Of a stretch of 64,000 bases of DNA, positions 1-7,565 are shown piece by piece. Numbering within the stretch: position 1 is the first letter of the stretch; each line of letters opens with the position of its first letter. The translations under genes were made by a program, and so were the position numbers. The notes beneath the pieces are model-generated. The model worked only from the letters and a program-made list of their open reading frames with translations, had not been told where the DNA came from and did not search any database. The DNA is from Jatrophihabitans sp. (GTDB lineage: Bacteria > Actinomycetota > Actinomycetes > Mycobacteriales > Jatrophihabitantaceae), in NCBI GenBank assembly GCA_036389035.1, contig DASVQQ010000015.1, positions 1 through 64,000 of the forward strand. Direction: 5' to 3'.

Positions 1-709
1 TGCACTTGTTCCAGTTGAGGTAGCCCGCCCCGACCTGCGTCAGCTCGCACGCGTTGTCCGACTTGCTCGACACCGGCGGCCGGTACTGCGTGGGGATGCG
101 CGACTTCAAGTCGGCGACCTCCGCAGCGGACGGCGTGCGGCCGATGAAAACGATGTTCAGCGGGTAGTCTTGGACGAGTTCCTTCTCCACCGCCGAACGG
201 TCCTCCGGGAACTTCATACCGGTCGGAATGTCGAACGCGCTGACCGTCGCCGTCCCCGAGTAGGACCCGCCCGCGGTCTGATACGGCACGACCTTGACCG
301 TGTACGCGCCCGGCGGCAGTTGGCCGAGGTCAACGCTTTCGGAATTCGTGAACGCGGCTGCCGAGTCCTTGATCTTGGTTCCAGCCGAGTCGTAGACGTA
401 CAGATCGAAGTCATCGCTGGGCAGGCCCCACTCGATACCCACGCTCACGCTGCCGTCGTGCGAGCTCCAGTAGTCCGCCGGCGCCGCGAAGTTCAACGTG
501 TAGGTGTCACAGGTGAGGTCGGTGCACTCCTCCGGCCCGTTCACGAACCCGGTGTACGGGCCGCCGGTCCACGTCACCGAGTTCGACCCGTCGGCGGCCG
601 GCGGAGTGAGGCCGCCGGACGACGGATTCGACGCTAACGCGCCGGGCAGAACAGCCACAGTAGTGGCCAGGGCGGCAATGGTTGCCAGCAGAGCGCGCGT
701 TCGGTTCAT
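1..709 (-). CDS. Secreted protein with PPC-like beta-sandwich domain, cut by window edge
   Basis: Open minus-strand frame from an ATG at 709 running off the left edge; 236 residues are visible. Residues 1-28 (MNRTRALLATIAALATTVAV and following) form a signal peptide ending near ALA. Residues about 40-150 form a beta-rich module with DDFDLYVYDSAG and a PPGAYTVKVVPY strand, the pattern of bacterial pre-peptidase C-terminal (PPC) domains. Further on the chain is polar with paired cysteines (Cys near 214 and 236). Any catalytic domain would lie outside the window, so enzyme class is unknown. Transcription runs leftward out of the window from the 710-920 gap, where I see no other gene. Confidence 0.7.
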   Translation of the reverse strand, partial: MNRTRALLATIAALATTVAVLPGALASNPSSGGLTPPAADGSNSVTWTGGPYTGFVNGPEECTDLTCDTYTLNFAAPADYWSSHDGSVSVGIEWGLPSDDFDLYVYDSAGTKIKDSAAAFTNSESVDLGQLPPGAYTVKVVPYQTAGGSYSGTATVSAFDIPTGMKFPEDRSAVEKELVQDYPLNIVFIGRTPSAAEVADLKSRIPTQYRPPVSSKSDNACELTQVGAGYLNWNKC

Positions 710-926
710 GACCGAAATCCTTCCGAGGGAAAAGCGCTATAGGATGTGCAGCCGTAAACTCGACAAACTGCCGGTCGGAATCGTCCCAGACAGCACGTAA
801 CATCCATGAGAAATTTGGACCTTCGCGCGAAACTGCACTAGGCGACCACACATCCGGTCCGGACGGCGATAAGCGTGGTGTCGACCGCCTGCCACGAAGT
901 CGGACGTATTCGGTTCGTGGTCGGCG

Positions 927-1098
927 ATCGCGCCGCGGCCGGTATCGTCGGAGGACGCGATGACCGCGGACTGGACCCGGGTGCCCTATGACGTGCTGGA
1001 GAAGATCTCGACCCGGATCACCAACGAGGTGCGCGAGGTCAACCGGGTGGTGCTGGACGTGACCAGCAAGCCCCCCGGCACCCATCGAGTGGGAGTAG
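927..1098 (+). pseudogene. guaA: 3' remnant of guaA (GMP synthase), frameshifted
   Basis: Reading from 927 gives [20 protein letters not shown], then a continuation matching the C-terminal tail of GMP synthase ([20 protein letters not shown]). The tail should finish GTIEWE-stop. Here one extra C in the run 1081-1083 shifts the frame, and ATC GAG TGG GAG TAG is read in the next frame (1084-1098). Upstream of about 927 the guaA similarity stops abruptly, and the ATP-pyrophosphatase and amidotransferase domains are absent. It is therefore a fragment, not a gene. The 3' end of guaA is a known integration site for genomic islands, so this may be an island boundary scar; an intact guaA should exist elsewhere. 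Confidence 0.8.
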
Positions 1099-1138
1099 GT
1101 TTCACCCATGGCGCTGCACCAGGTCAGGCAGGACTGAG

Positions 1139-1738
1139 ATGGCTCGGCAGCGCCGGTGGGCGCCGTGGATCGCGGCTGGAACGGTGGTGGTGGTAGCGGC
1201 CGCCTTCGGGCTGTGGTGGTTCACGCCCTGGAAGCTCTTCACCAGTTCTCGGGTCAACGACGCGTTGCCGGCGGTCGCCGTGTCGCCGTCCGCCACCCTG
1301 CCTGGCTCCCCAGCGGCGCCGACCGCCTCGACGGCGCCGAGCGCCTCGGCGGCACCGAGCGCCTCGCCGGCCACTTCACCGGCCGCGACCCCACAACCGA
1401 TGGCCCTGCTGCGCGGAACGTTCATCAGCCACGAGCACTCCACCAGCGGCACCGTCACCGTCGTCAAGCAGCCGGACGGCTCGCGGGTGCTGGCCATCGC
1501 CGGCCTGCGCACCAGCGACGGCCCGGTGCTGAACGTCTGGCTCACCGACCAGGCCGTGACCTCCGGCAGCTGGCGGGTCTTCGACGACGGTCGCTACCTT
1601 GACCTCGGCCGGCTCAAGGGCACCCAGGGAAACCAGCTGTACCGGATACCGGAGGGCGCTGACCTTGCCGGCATCCGCAGCGTGGTGATCTGGTGCGATC
1701 GCTTCGACGTCTCGTTCGGCGCGGCGATGCTCGCCTGA
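1139..1738 (+). CDS. Membrane-anchored DM13-domain protein
   Basis: 199 residues. A short basic N-terminus is followed by one membrane helix (about 10-27), an Ala/Ser/Pro-rich linker (about 45-85) and a C-terminal DM13 domain (about 90-199). Domain marks are [17 protein letters not shown] near the start, [12 protein letters not shown] in the middle and the closing [17 protein letters not shown] with the single conserved Cys. DM13 domains are linked by analogy to extracytoplasmic redox or electron-transfer proteins; no partner gene is adjacent. It follows the guaA remnant by 40 bp. Confidence 0.85.
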   Translation: MARQRRWAPWIAAGTVVVVAAAFGLWWFTPWKLFTSSRVNDALPAVAVSPSATLPGSPAAPTASTAPSASAAPSASPATSPAATPQPMALLRGTFISHEHSTSGTVTVVKQPDGSRVLAIAGLRTSDGPVLNVWLTDQAVTSGSWRVFDDGRYLDLGRLKGTQGNQLYRIPEGADLAGIRSVVIWCDRFDVSFGAAMLA

Positions 1739-1889
1739 AACTGCGGGCATCCCAATGTAAGGCTCATGAGTGCACCACCGCGGGGCCTCGTTTGGCGTTC
1801 CGACGAGGCTCGCGTCGCTGTACTGGAAACCCAACTACTGCTTTCAGCCGCTAACCTTCCGAAAAAGGTCTCGCTTAACCGGAGGCACA

Positions 1890-2141
1890 GTGGGTATTGC
1901 AGAGAAGATCCGTAGCCTGGCTTCTCGGGTCACGCAGTGTGAACGAATGGGTGGCAGTGAGGCGGAGGTTGAGTCACTGCGCGCACAAGTCGTTGAGCTT
2001 GAACGGGAAGTCAGTTCTTTGGAGGCGGCAAACGCGTTTTTGCGTTCACAGAATGCAGGCTTGCGTCAGCAGCTCCGCGACCTACGGGACCGGACCGGTG
2101 CAATAGTCACCAGTGCAGGGTCTTGGCGCAACCACGACTGA
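1890..2141 (+). CDS. Small coiled-coil (leucine-zipper-like) protein
   Basis: GTG start at 1890 chosen because GGAGG lies at 1881-1885; the longer frame from 1770 lacks a ribosome site and has non-protein-like composition. 83 residues, mostly a predicted coiled coil: SEAEVESLRAQVVELEREV and SLEAANAFLRSQNAGLRQQL show leucines at heptad spacing, followed by a polar tail. No DNA-binding basic region or membrane segment is evident. Function unknown; the coil suggests dimerisation or a partner protein. Base composition is less GC-rich than the core genes around it. Confidence 0.6.
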   Translation: MGIAEKIRSLASRVTQCERMGGSEAEVESLRAQVVELEREVSSLEAANAFLRSQNAGLRQQLRDLRDRTGAIVTSAGSWRNHD

Positions 2142-2281
2142 TGTAGCTGGCCGTCGCGAGTAGCGAATAACCGGCCGTGTAGCTAGTAAGCCGGGTAGCG
2201 CACCAAAATCGACATAAGGTGATAAGCGCCCTACCCTACCTACCCTACCTACAAGATTTCCCATCGTTGAAGGAGGACACA

Positions 2282-2623
2282 ATGCGAAGATTGTCGCGCA
2301 CAGCCATCGCCGTGCTGGCGGCCGCCGGGCTTATGCTCACGCCTGGGACAGTCGCCGCCGCGCCCGCACCCGAGGGGTCGACAGCGGACTGGAATTGCCG
2401 TGAGGTAACAGCACAGGACATCAGCTTCTTCGCCTCCTCCACCGGCAATTCCTTAACGGACCCGCTTTACCTTTACACTGGCTACCGTTTTAGAAGCCAC
2501 GGCAACTACGATGGCCGCTTTTTGGCTCAGATTTGGGCACCTATCGCTCACTATAACAAGTGGGGCTACACGACATCCGATAGCAGGTGGGTGAAGCAAA
2601 TCCACGCTTCCTTTTGCTGGTGA
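2282..2623 (+). CDS. Small secreted protein with two cysteines, unknown family
   Basis: ATG at 2282 preceded by GAAGGAGGA. 113 residues: signal peptide MRRLSRTAIAVLAAAGLMLT ending around VAAAPAP, then a mature aromatic-rich domain of about 80 residues with two cysteines, one near its start (WNCREV) and one in the last residues (SFCW), well placed for a disulfide. The frame is lower in GC than neighbours and the gene ends in a strong hairpin terminator. I do not recognise the fold. The context between two integration-site remnants suggests acquired cargo, which is inference. Confidence 0.65.
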   Translation: MRRLSRTAIAVLAAAGLMLTPGTVAAAPAPEGSTADWNCREVTAQDISFFASSTGNSLTDPLYLYTGYRFRSHGNYDGRFLAQIWAPIAHYNKWGYTTSDSRWVKQIHASFCW

Positions 2624-2629
2624 GCGCGA

Positions 2630-2665
2630 GCGACGACCTTCGACTGGCAAGTCGAAGGTCGTCGC
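2630..2665 (+). terminator. Perfect 16-bp hairpin terminator
   Basis: Arms 2630-2645 (GCGACGACCTTCGACT) and 2650-2665 are exact inverted complements around the loop GGCA, starting 7 nt after the stop of the small secreted protein gene. No U-tract follows, as is usual for high-GC actinobacteria. Confidence 0.8.
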
Positions 2666-2911
2666 GGGCAGGTAGCGCGTCGGTGCTGAGGACCATTTGT
2701 TGGCAGAGGATCAGCCCGTGCTCCAGTCGGCGGCGTCACCTGCGGCCTCACACCATTCTCGGGTGTAGCGGCCCTGGAAGATGACCTGCGGGCAACGGCT
2801 CAGAACGATGCCCAACGGCCCGTCAACCGCACCAGGTATGGCCCAGTGGATGCCTATGCCTCAGCAACACGGGGCCTGTAGAGGCTCGCCGTACCCCTGG
2901 CAGGTGGGGTC

Positions 2912-2939
2912 AGGGGGTCGAGTCCCCTCAGCTCCACCA
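2912..2939 (+). ncRNA. ssrA: 3' remnant of tmRNA (ssrA): T-arm, acceptor strand and CCA
   Basis: A T-stem AGGGG (2912-2916) pairs with CCCCT (2924-2928) around the 7-nt loop GTCGAGT. It is followed immediately by the 7-nt acceptor strand CAGCTCC (2929-2935), A and CCA. That acceptor strand is the one that pairs with the GGGGCTG 5' end of tmRNA. No matching 5' end, tRNA D-arm or tag-peptide frame is found upstream, so only the 3' end is present. The 3' end of ssrA is a very common phage and island attachment site. The rest of 2666-3070 shows no gene. Confidence 0.7.
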
Positions 2940-3070
2940 TGTGATGATTGTGCCACTTCGGCTGATCAGCCCTGGCGACCCTCAAACTGACCCACTACCC
3001 GAGCGTGATCCATTTGGGTTCTCACGCCAGACTCTTCAGGGGTAACCCCGAACCTGGCGAATCCAGTCCG

Positions 3071-3541
3071 TCAAGGCTGGTATGGCGGCGCGACTCCCCA
3101 GCCCCACCGGGGCACCGGTGCGTGCGGCGGCGGCTGGGCATCGGGTTGGGAGTTGGCCAGCGCCAGCCGCGTACCCCATTCGAGGTAGCCGACCAGCGCG
3201 GCCCGGAACTCCGGGTCAGCCGGCAGGCCGGCGTCATCGGCGGCCTGGCTCATGGTGGTGGCGAAGCGCAGCCGCTGCTCGTCGGTGATGCCAAGGCCGC
3301 GATGATGGGCGAGCATCCGCTCGTACCCGCCGAGTTGCTCGGTGTAGCGGGCGGGGCCGCCGAACACCTCGCCCCACCAGAGGCTGACGTGTGCGCGGTG
3401 CTCCTCGCTGACCCCGCCGGGAAAGAACGGGCTCAGCAGCGCATCGACTTCGACCCGGTCGTAGAACATGTCGATCAACCGCCTGATCGCAGCCTGGCCG
3501 CCGGCCCAGTCGAACAGCGTCGGCACGGCGTCGGGGTTCAT
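3071..3541 (-). CDS. glbO: Group II truncated haemoglobin
   Basis: Start placed at ATG 3541 because AGGGGAGGG sits 8-10 nt upstream; a longer frame begins at 3580. 156 residues. Truncated-globin features: TLFDWAGGQAAIRRLIDMFY (helices A-B with the B10 Tyr region), SPFFPGGVSEEHRAHVSLWW, GGPARYTEQLGG before helix F, proximal His in MLAHHRGLGI (about residue 80), and a Trp in YLEWGTRLA in the helix G region. The family binds O2/NO and serves in oxidative or nitrosative protection. The C-terminal 25 residues are Pro/Trp-rich and unusual. It is a lone gene facing the tmRNA remnant. Confidence 0.9.
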   Translation of the reverse strand: MNPDAVPTLFDWAGGQAAIRRLIDMFYDRVEVDALLSPFFPGGVSEEHRAHVSLWWGEVFGGPARYTEQLGGYERMLAHHRGLGITDEQRLRFATTMSQAADDAGLPADPEFRAALVGYLEWGTRLALANSQPDAQPPPHAPVPRWGWGVAPPYQP

Positions 3542-3694
3542 CGACTCGCCCTCCCCTCTGGGTTCAGCGCGGTTCGGCACATAGTGACACGTTCCCGCTT
3601 TCGTCCTGCGAGCTAATGTGGGTCCAAGCGCTCACAAGCTCGCGACACCTCCGAAGCAGCCGGAGCATGCGACAGCGATCGGGCAGGAGAAGTC

Positions 3695-3919
3695 ATGGCA
3701 ATGGGCGGTATCGGTGGTATCGGCAAGCTGGTGCAGCGGGCACGCGGCTATGCGCAGGCCAATCCGGACAAAGTGCGAAGGGTGATCGACCAGGCGGGCA
3801 GGGTCGCCAACAAGCGAACCGGCGGAAAGCGCGGCCGCCAGATCGACTCGGCCGGCGACAAGGTCGCGGACTTCCTCGCGCCGGACAAGCGGCAGGACCC
3901 GCCGTCCACTTTGAGGTAG
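3695..3919 (+). CDS. Rv0909/MT0933-type antitoxin-like small protein
   Basis: 74 residues from ATG 3695 with AGGAGA upstream. The pattern KLVQRARGYAQANPDKVRRV, DQAGRVANKRTGGKRG, DSAGDKVADFL matches the short amphipathic proteins typified by M. tuberculosis Rv0909 (MT0933-like antitoxin family). In the classic pair the toxin is an adjacent SRPBCC protein (Rv0910). Here no toxin is adjacent; the nearest SRPBCC gene is at 28.2 kb. It may be an orphan or have a general stress role. Confidence 0.7.
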   Translation: MAMGGIGGIGKLVQRARGYAQANPDKVRRVIDQAGRVANKRTGGKRGRQIDSAGDKVADFLAPDKRQDPPSTLR

Positions 3920-3933
3920 CGGCGCGCTGACGG

Positions 3934-3961
3934 CGGTTCGGCGCCCTTTGGCGCCGAGCCG
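3934..3961 (+). terminator. Hairpin terminator after antitoxin-like gene
   Basis: Arms CGGTTCGGCGCC (3934-3945) and GGCGCCGAGCCG (3950-3961) pair over 12 bp with one T-G wobble around the loop CTTT, 15 nt after the stop at 3919. Confidence 0.75.
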
Positions 3962-4088
3962 TCACGAAGACGCCCGTCACCACGACGCACAGTGGCCGCA
4001 CAGGCTTCGCACAATCTTTTCGAGGGGTAAGCCGGGCAACGTGGACACCGCAGTCAACACCGCGAGCCACTGATCCGGAGACTCCTTC

Positions 4089-4988
4089 ATGCCGCCCCGA
4101 CGCACCAAGAGCACCGACCATCCAGACCACCAGATCGAAGACCACGACCGCGGGTTGGAGTTCGACCTGCAGACCCTGAGCCGGCGCGGCGCACTGGCGT
4201 TCATGGGCACCGGCCTGCTGGCAGTCGTGGGGTGCTCCACCGCGGCGAAGGTCACCTCGGGCGCGTCCGCGACAGCGACCTCGCCATCCAACTCGCCGTC
4301 CAACTCGTCGGCAGCCGGGTCCACAGCCACGGCCAGCAACACGCCCTCCGCTGCCCAGTCCTACACCGAGATCCCCGACGAGACGGCCGGCCCGTTCCCG
4401 GGCAACGGCTCCAACGGCCCGAACGCGCTGGCCATGAGCGGGATCGTGCGCAGCGACATCCGATCCAGCTTCGGAACCTCGACAACCACCGCCAAGGGCC
4501 TCCCGCTCACGGTCCGGCTGACGCTGCGCGACTCGGCGAACGGCTACCAGGTGCTCAAGGGCGCCGCGGTCTACCTGTGGCACTGCGACATCGACGGCCA
4601 GTACTCGATGTACTCGCAGAACGTCACGAACGAGAACTACCTGCGCGGCGTACAGGAATCCGACGCCAACGGCCAGCTCACCTTCACCACGATCTTTCCG
4701 GGCGCCTACGACGGCCGGTGGCCGCACCTGCACTTCGAGGTGTACTCCAGCCTTGCCAACGCCACCGCGGCCGGCAGGATCCTCGCCACGTCCCAGCTCG
4801 CCCTGCCCGAAGAGGCGTGCGCCCAGGTGTACGCCACCCCGGGCTACGAGCAGAGCGTCCAGAACCTGGCGCGGACCTCGCTGACCTCGGACATGGTGTT
4901 CGGTGACGACGGCGGCGTCCATCAGCTGGCGACGATGAGCGGATCGGCGTCGAGCGGGTACACCGCCTCGTTGACGGTGGCCATATAG
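4089..4988 (+). CDS. Exported lipoprotein of the intradiol ring-cleavage dioxygenase family
   Basis: 299 residues. The N-terminus carries a twin-arginine-type signal (SRRGALAFMGTG) running into a lipobox LAVVGC with Cys49, so the protein is probably exported and lipidated. A Ser/Thr/Ala linker (about 50-90) precedes the dioxygenase domain (about 92-240). Non-haem iron ligands are visible as Tyr in LWHCDIDGQYSMY, Tyr in FPGAYDG and the His pair in GRWPHLHFEV, the canonical Tyr/Tyr/His/His set. Cytoplasmic relatives cleave catechol or protocatechuate; the exported ones have unclear substrates, possibly lignin-derived or extracellular aromatics. Single gene with GGAGA before the ATG. Confidence 0.85.
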   Translation: MPPRRTKSTDHPDHQIEDHDRGLEFDLQTLSRRGALAFMGTGLLAVVGCSTAAKVTSGASATATSPSNSPSNSSAAGSTATASNTPSAAQSYTEIPDETAGPFPGNGSNGPNALAMSGIVRSDIRSSFGTSTTTAKGLPLTVRLTLRDSANGYQVLKGAAVYLWHCDIDGQYSMYSQNVTNENYLRGVQESDANGQLTFTTIFPGAYDGRWPHLHFEVYSSLANATAAGRILATSQLALPEEACAQVYATPGYEQSVQNLARTSLTSDMVFGDDGGVHQLATMSGSASSGYTASLTVAI

Positions 4989-5068
4989 ATATATCGACGG
5001 CATAAAATCGACGCAACTGGGCTACGCGTCGACATGCTGGCTGGTGATTCTGCTGCGATGATCACCCG

Positions 5069-5836
5069 GTGACGACGAGCTGGACTCAACGTATGTGGTC
5101 AGAGGCCGAACCGATCTACGCCGCGATCTTGGAGCACCCGTTCCTGACGGGTCTCACGGCAGCCTCGCTACCGCCGGATCGGTTCGCCTACTACGTGGCC
5201 CAGGATGCCCACTACCTGCGCGACTACGCCCGAACGCTCGCGGTGCTGGCAGCGAAGGCGCCGACGCATGCCGCCGCCGGGATGTTCGCCCGGCACGCGG
5301 CGGGAACCGTGGACGTCGAGCTCGAGCTGCACAGCACGTTGCTGCCCCAGCTCGGGCTCGATCCCGCCGAGCTGGACCAGATCCCGGTGTCTCCCACCAC
5401 GCTGAGCTACACCAGCTACCTGCTGGCGACGGTCCATGGAGGCAGCTTCGCCGAGGGGCTGGCCGCGGTGCTGCCGTGCTACTGGATCTACGCCCGGGTC
5501 GGGGCGGCGCTGCTGGAGCAGGGGTCGTCGGACCCCCGCTACCAGCGCTGGATCGACACCTACGCCGGTGAGGAGTTCACCGCGACCGTGGCCGAGGTCC
5601 TCGCTTTCGCTGACGCGATCGGCGAGGGACTCAGCGCGGACGAGGACCGCAGGGCGGGCAAGCACTTCACCGTCACGGCCCGTTATGAGTGGATGTTCTG
5701 GGACGCGGCCTGGCGAGCCGAGCAATGGCCCGACCTCAAGGAGCAAGGGTCTGATCTCAAGGGGCATGGGTCTGATCTCAAAGGGCAAGGGTCTGATCTC
5801 AAGGAACCGGGGACGGAATCGATGGGGCAGTGGTGA
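5069..5836 (+). CDS. tenA: TenA-family aminopyrimidine aminohydrolase (thiaminase II)
   Basis: GTG start; 255 residues. The all-helical TenA fold spans about 1-220: YVAQDAHYLRDYARTL with the substrate-binding Asp, catalytic Cys137 in AVLPCYWIYARVG, and YEWMFWDAAW with a conserved Glu near the end. The family hydrolyses aminopyrimidine thiamine-breakdown products for salvage to HMP. The C-terminus is extended by a low-complexity tail of repeated GSDLKGH-like heptapeptides encoded by 21-bp tandem repeats, which is not part of the family. The stop overlaps the next gene by 7 nt, so expression is probably coupled to the GGDEF protein. Confidence 0.88.
   Translation: MTTSWTQRMWSEAEPIYAAILEHPFLTGLTAASLPPDRFAYYVAQDAHYLRDYARTLAVLAAKAPTHAAAGMFARHAAGTVDVELELHSTLLPQLGLDPAELDQIPVSPTTLSYTSYLLATVHGGSFAEGLAAVLPCYWIYARVGAALLEQGSSDPRYQRWIDTYAGEEFTATVAEVLAFADAIGEGLSADEDRRAGKHFTVTARYEWMFWDAAWRAEQWPDLKEQGSDLKGHGSDLKGQGSDLKEPGTESMGQW
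5732..5814 (+). repeat. 21-bp tandem repeat in the 3' end of tenA
   Basis: Units start at 5732, 5753, 5774 and (partial) 5795; the core GATCTCAAGGGGCAT is followed by GGGTCT. Because 21 is a multiple of three the repeat stays in frame and encodes (G/E)S-D-L-K-type heptads. Confidence 0.9.
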
Positions 5837-6840
5837 GCGGGTTCCGGATCTCTGGGGCTCGCGAGCAGGTCGAGCTGCTGCGCCTGACCGCCCTGCACGA
5901 TCTCGACGTGCTGGACCAGCCCCGCACCCCGGAGCTGGACGGCCTGGCCCGGCTGGCCGCCTTCGTGTGCGGGACGCCGACCGCGATGGTGAACCTGATC
6001 GACGCCGCCAGGCAGTTCCCGGCGGCCGCGTACGGCTTCGAGCCGGTCGAGTCCAGCCGGCTGGACTCGATGTGCAACACCAGCATCCAGTGCCTGGACG
6101 TCAGCTACACCGCCGACGCCGCCGTCGATCCGCGGTGGTCGGACAACCCGTTCGTCACCGGCGTGCTGGATCGGGTCCGGCTCTACGCGGCCGCCCCGCT
6201 GATCCTGGGCGGCGGCGAGGTCATCGGCACGGTTTGCGCGTTCAGCGGCCGTCCCCAGGAGCTGACCCGCCTGCAGCTGGAGCGGCTGCGCGACGTCGCC
6301 GACCAGGCGGTGCTGGTGCTCCAGCTCCGCGAGGACGCCGCCCGCCTGGGCCACGCCGCGACCCGTGACCACCTCACCGGCCTGCCCAACCGTGCCCTGT
6401 TCTCCGAAGCCCTGACCCTCGCGATGGCCAAGCATCAACGTGGCTTGGCGACGCCGAGCGTGATCTTTCTCGACATCGACCGATTCAAGGCCGTCAACGA
6501 CACCTACGGTCACGCGGTCGGTGATGAGTTGTTGCGCGCCGTGGCGCAGCGGCTGCTGGCCACCGTCCGCGCCTCGGACCTGCTGGCCCGGCTGTCCGGG
6601 GACGAGCTGGTCGTCCTGTCCGAAGGCGCCAGCGGTGATGTCGACGGGGCTCAGTTCCTGGTCCGGCGGCTGCAGCAGGCCTTCGCCGAGCCGTTCCAGC
6701 TGTCCTGCGGTGAGCTGTGGATCAGCGCCTCGGTGGGCGCGGCCACCGCCATCGCCGGTGAGAGCCCGGCCGAGGTGCTGGCCCGTGCGGATGCCGCGAT
6801 GTATGAGTACAAGCACCTGCGCAACGCCCGGCTGCGCTGA
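5830..6840 (+). CDS. GAF-GGDEF diguanylate cyclase-like protein
   Basis: 336 residues from GTG 5830 (or 5833). A GAF sensor domain (about 15-175) is followed by a GGDEF domain (about 180-335). The N-terminal GGDEF hallmark DHLTGLPNRALF and FLDIDRFKAVNDTYGH are intact. The active-site signature is SGDEL instead of GGDEF, and a potential inhibitory I-site RASD lies five residues upstream. SGDEF-type variants can be active, but Leu in the last position is less usual, so c-di-GMP synthesis is likely but unproven. No EAL domain. Cytoplasmic, without membrane segments, and translationally coupled to tenA. Confidence 0.88.
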   Translation: MVSGFRISGAREQVELLRLTALHDLDVLDQPRTPELDGLARLAAFVCGTPTAMVNLIDAARQFPAAAYGFEPVESSRLDSMCNTSIQCLDVSYTADAAVDPRWSDNPFVTGVLDRVRLYAAAPLILGGGEVIGTVCAFSGRPQELTRLQLERLRDVADQAVLVLQLREDAARLGHAATRDHLTGLPNRALFSEALTLAMAKHQRGLATPSVIFLDIDRFKAVNDTYGHAVGDELLRAVAQRLLATVRASDLLARLSGDELVVLSEGASGDVDGAQFLVRRLQQAFAEPFQLSCGELWISASVGAATAIAGESPAEVLARADAAMYEYKHLRNARLR

Positions 6841-7013
6841 CGATCTCCAAGCCGACGCCGGCGGCAGTCCGCACCCGGCAGGCGTCGCCGTAACCGCAGC
6901 GTGAAAGAACCGCTGGTCACGTTGGGCGCCCGGTGCAACCATTGCCCCGGCCAGACGTCTCTGGAGGTAGCACCACGAATCGCCGATGGTGCGCCGAGCC
7001 GGGGACGGTGGCC

Positions 7014-7565
7014 ATGAGGACGACGATGGTGCGCAACAAGGATGTGCCGGTTCGGCTCTCGCCGGTGGACGACGCCGACTCCGCGGTGGCCGCGCTGTTC
7101 GGCTCCCATCGGCTGGCGATGGTGCGGTTGGCGCTGCTGCTCGTCGATGATCTCGAGACCAGCGAGGACGTGGTGCAGGAGGCCTTCGCGTCCCTGCACC
7201 GGCGCTGGCCGTCGCTGGCTGACCGCGAGGCGGCGGTCGGTTACCTGCGCAGCTGCGTGCTGAACGGCTCCCGTTCGGTGCTGCGCCGGCGCCGCACGGT
7301 CCGCCGCAATCCCCAACCCGAGGCCGGAACCCTGACGGTCGAAGCCGCCGACGGCCGCCTGATGCTGGCCGAGGAGCACCGCGAGGTGATCGCCGCGCTG
7401 CAACGGTTACCACGCCGGCAACGGGAGGTGATCGTGCTGCGCTACTGGTCAGAACTGACCGAAGCACAGGTCGCGGCCACGCTCGGCATCTCGCTGGGAG
7501 CCGTCAAATCCAACGCGTTCCACGGTCGCCAGGCGATCGCGGCAGCACTCGGAGGTGCCGAATGA
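7014..7565 (+). CDS. ECF sigma factor, SigE-like actinobacterial family
   Basis: Start at ATG 7014 (GGGGA about 8 nt upstream); an upstream in-frame start at 6933 would add a poorly composed extension. Region 2 is FGSHRLAMVRLALLLVDD with EDVVQEAFASLHRRWP. Region 4 is LQRLPRRQREVIVLRYWSEL followed by TEAQVAATLGISLGAVKS, a standard helix-turn-helix. Its stop overlaps the ATG of the next gene (ATGA at 7562), a large-linker membrane protein that is likely its regulator or co-regulated partner. Confidence 0.88.
   Translation: MRTTMVRNKDVPVRLSPVDDADSAVAALFGSHRLAMVRLALLLVDDLETSEDVVQEAFASLHRRWPSLADREAAVGYLRSCVLNGSRSVLRRRRTVRRNPQPEAGTLTVEAADGRLMLAEEHREVIAALQRLPRRQREVIVLRYWSELTEAQVAATLGISLGAVKSNAFHGRQAIAAALGGAE

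Noticed and set aside
960..1196. Intact 78-residue gene
   Set aside because: The frame is the guaA tail followed by frameshifted, non-conserved sequence that overlaps the DM13 gene.
2881..2939. Complete tRNA gene
   Set aside because: Only the T-arm, acceptor 3' strand and CCA can be drawn; no paired 5' acceptor, D-arm or anticodon arm fits within 90 nt.
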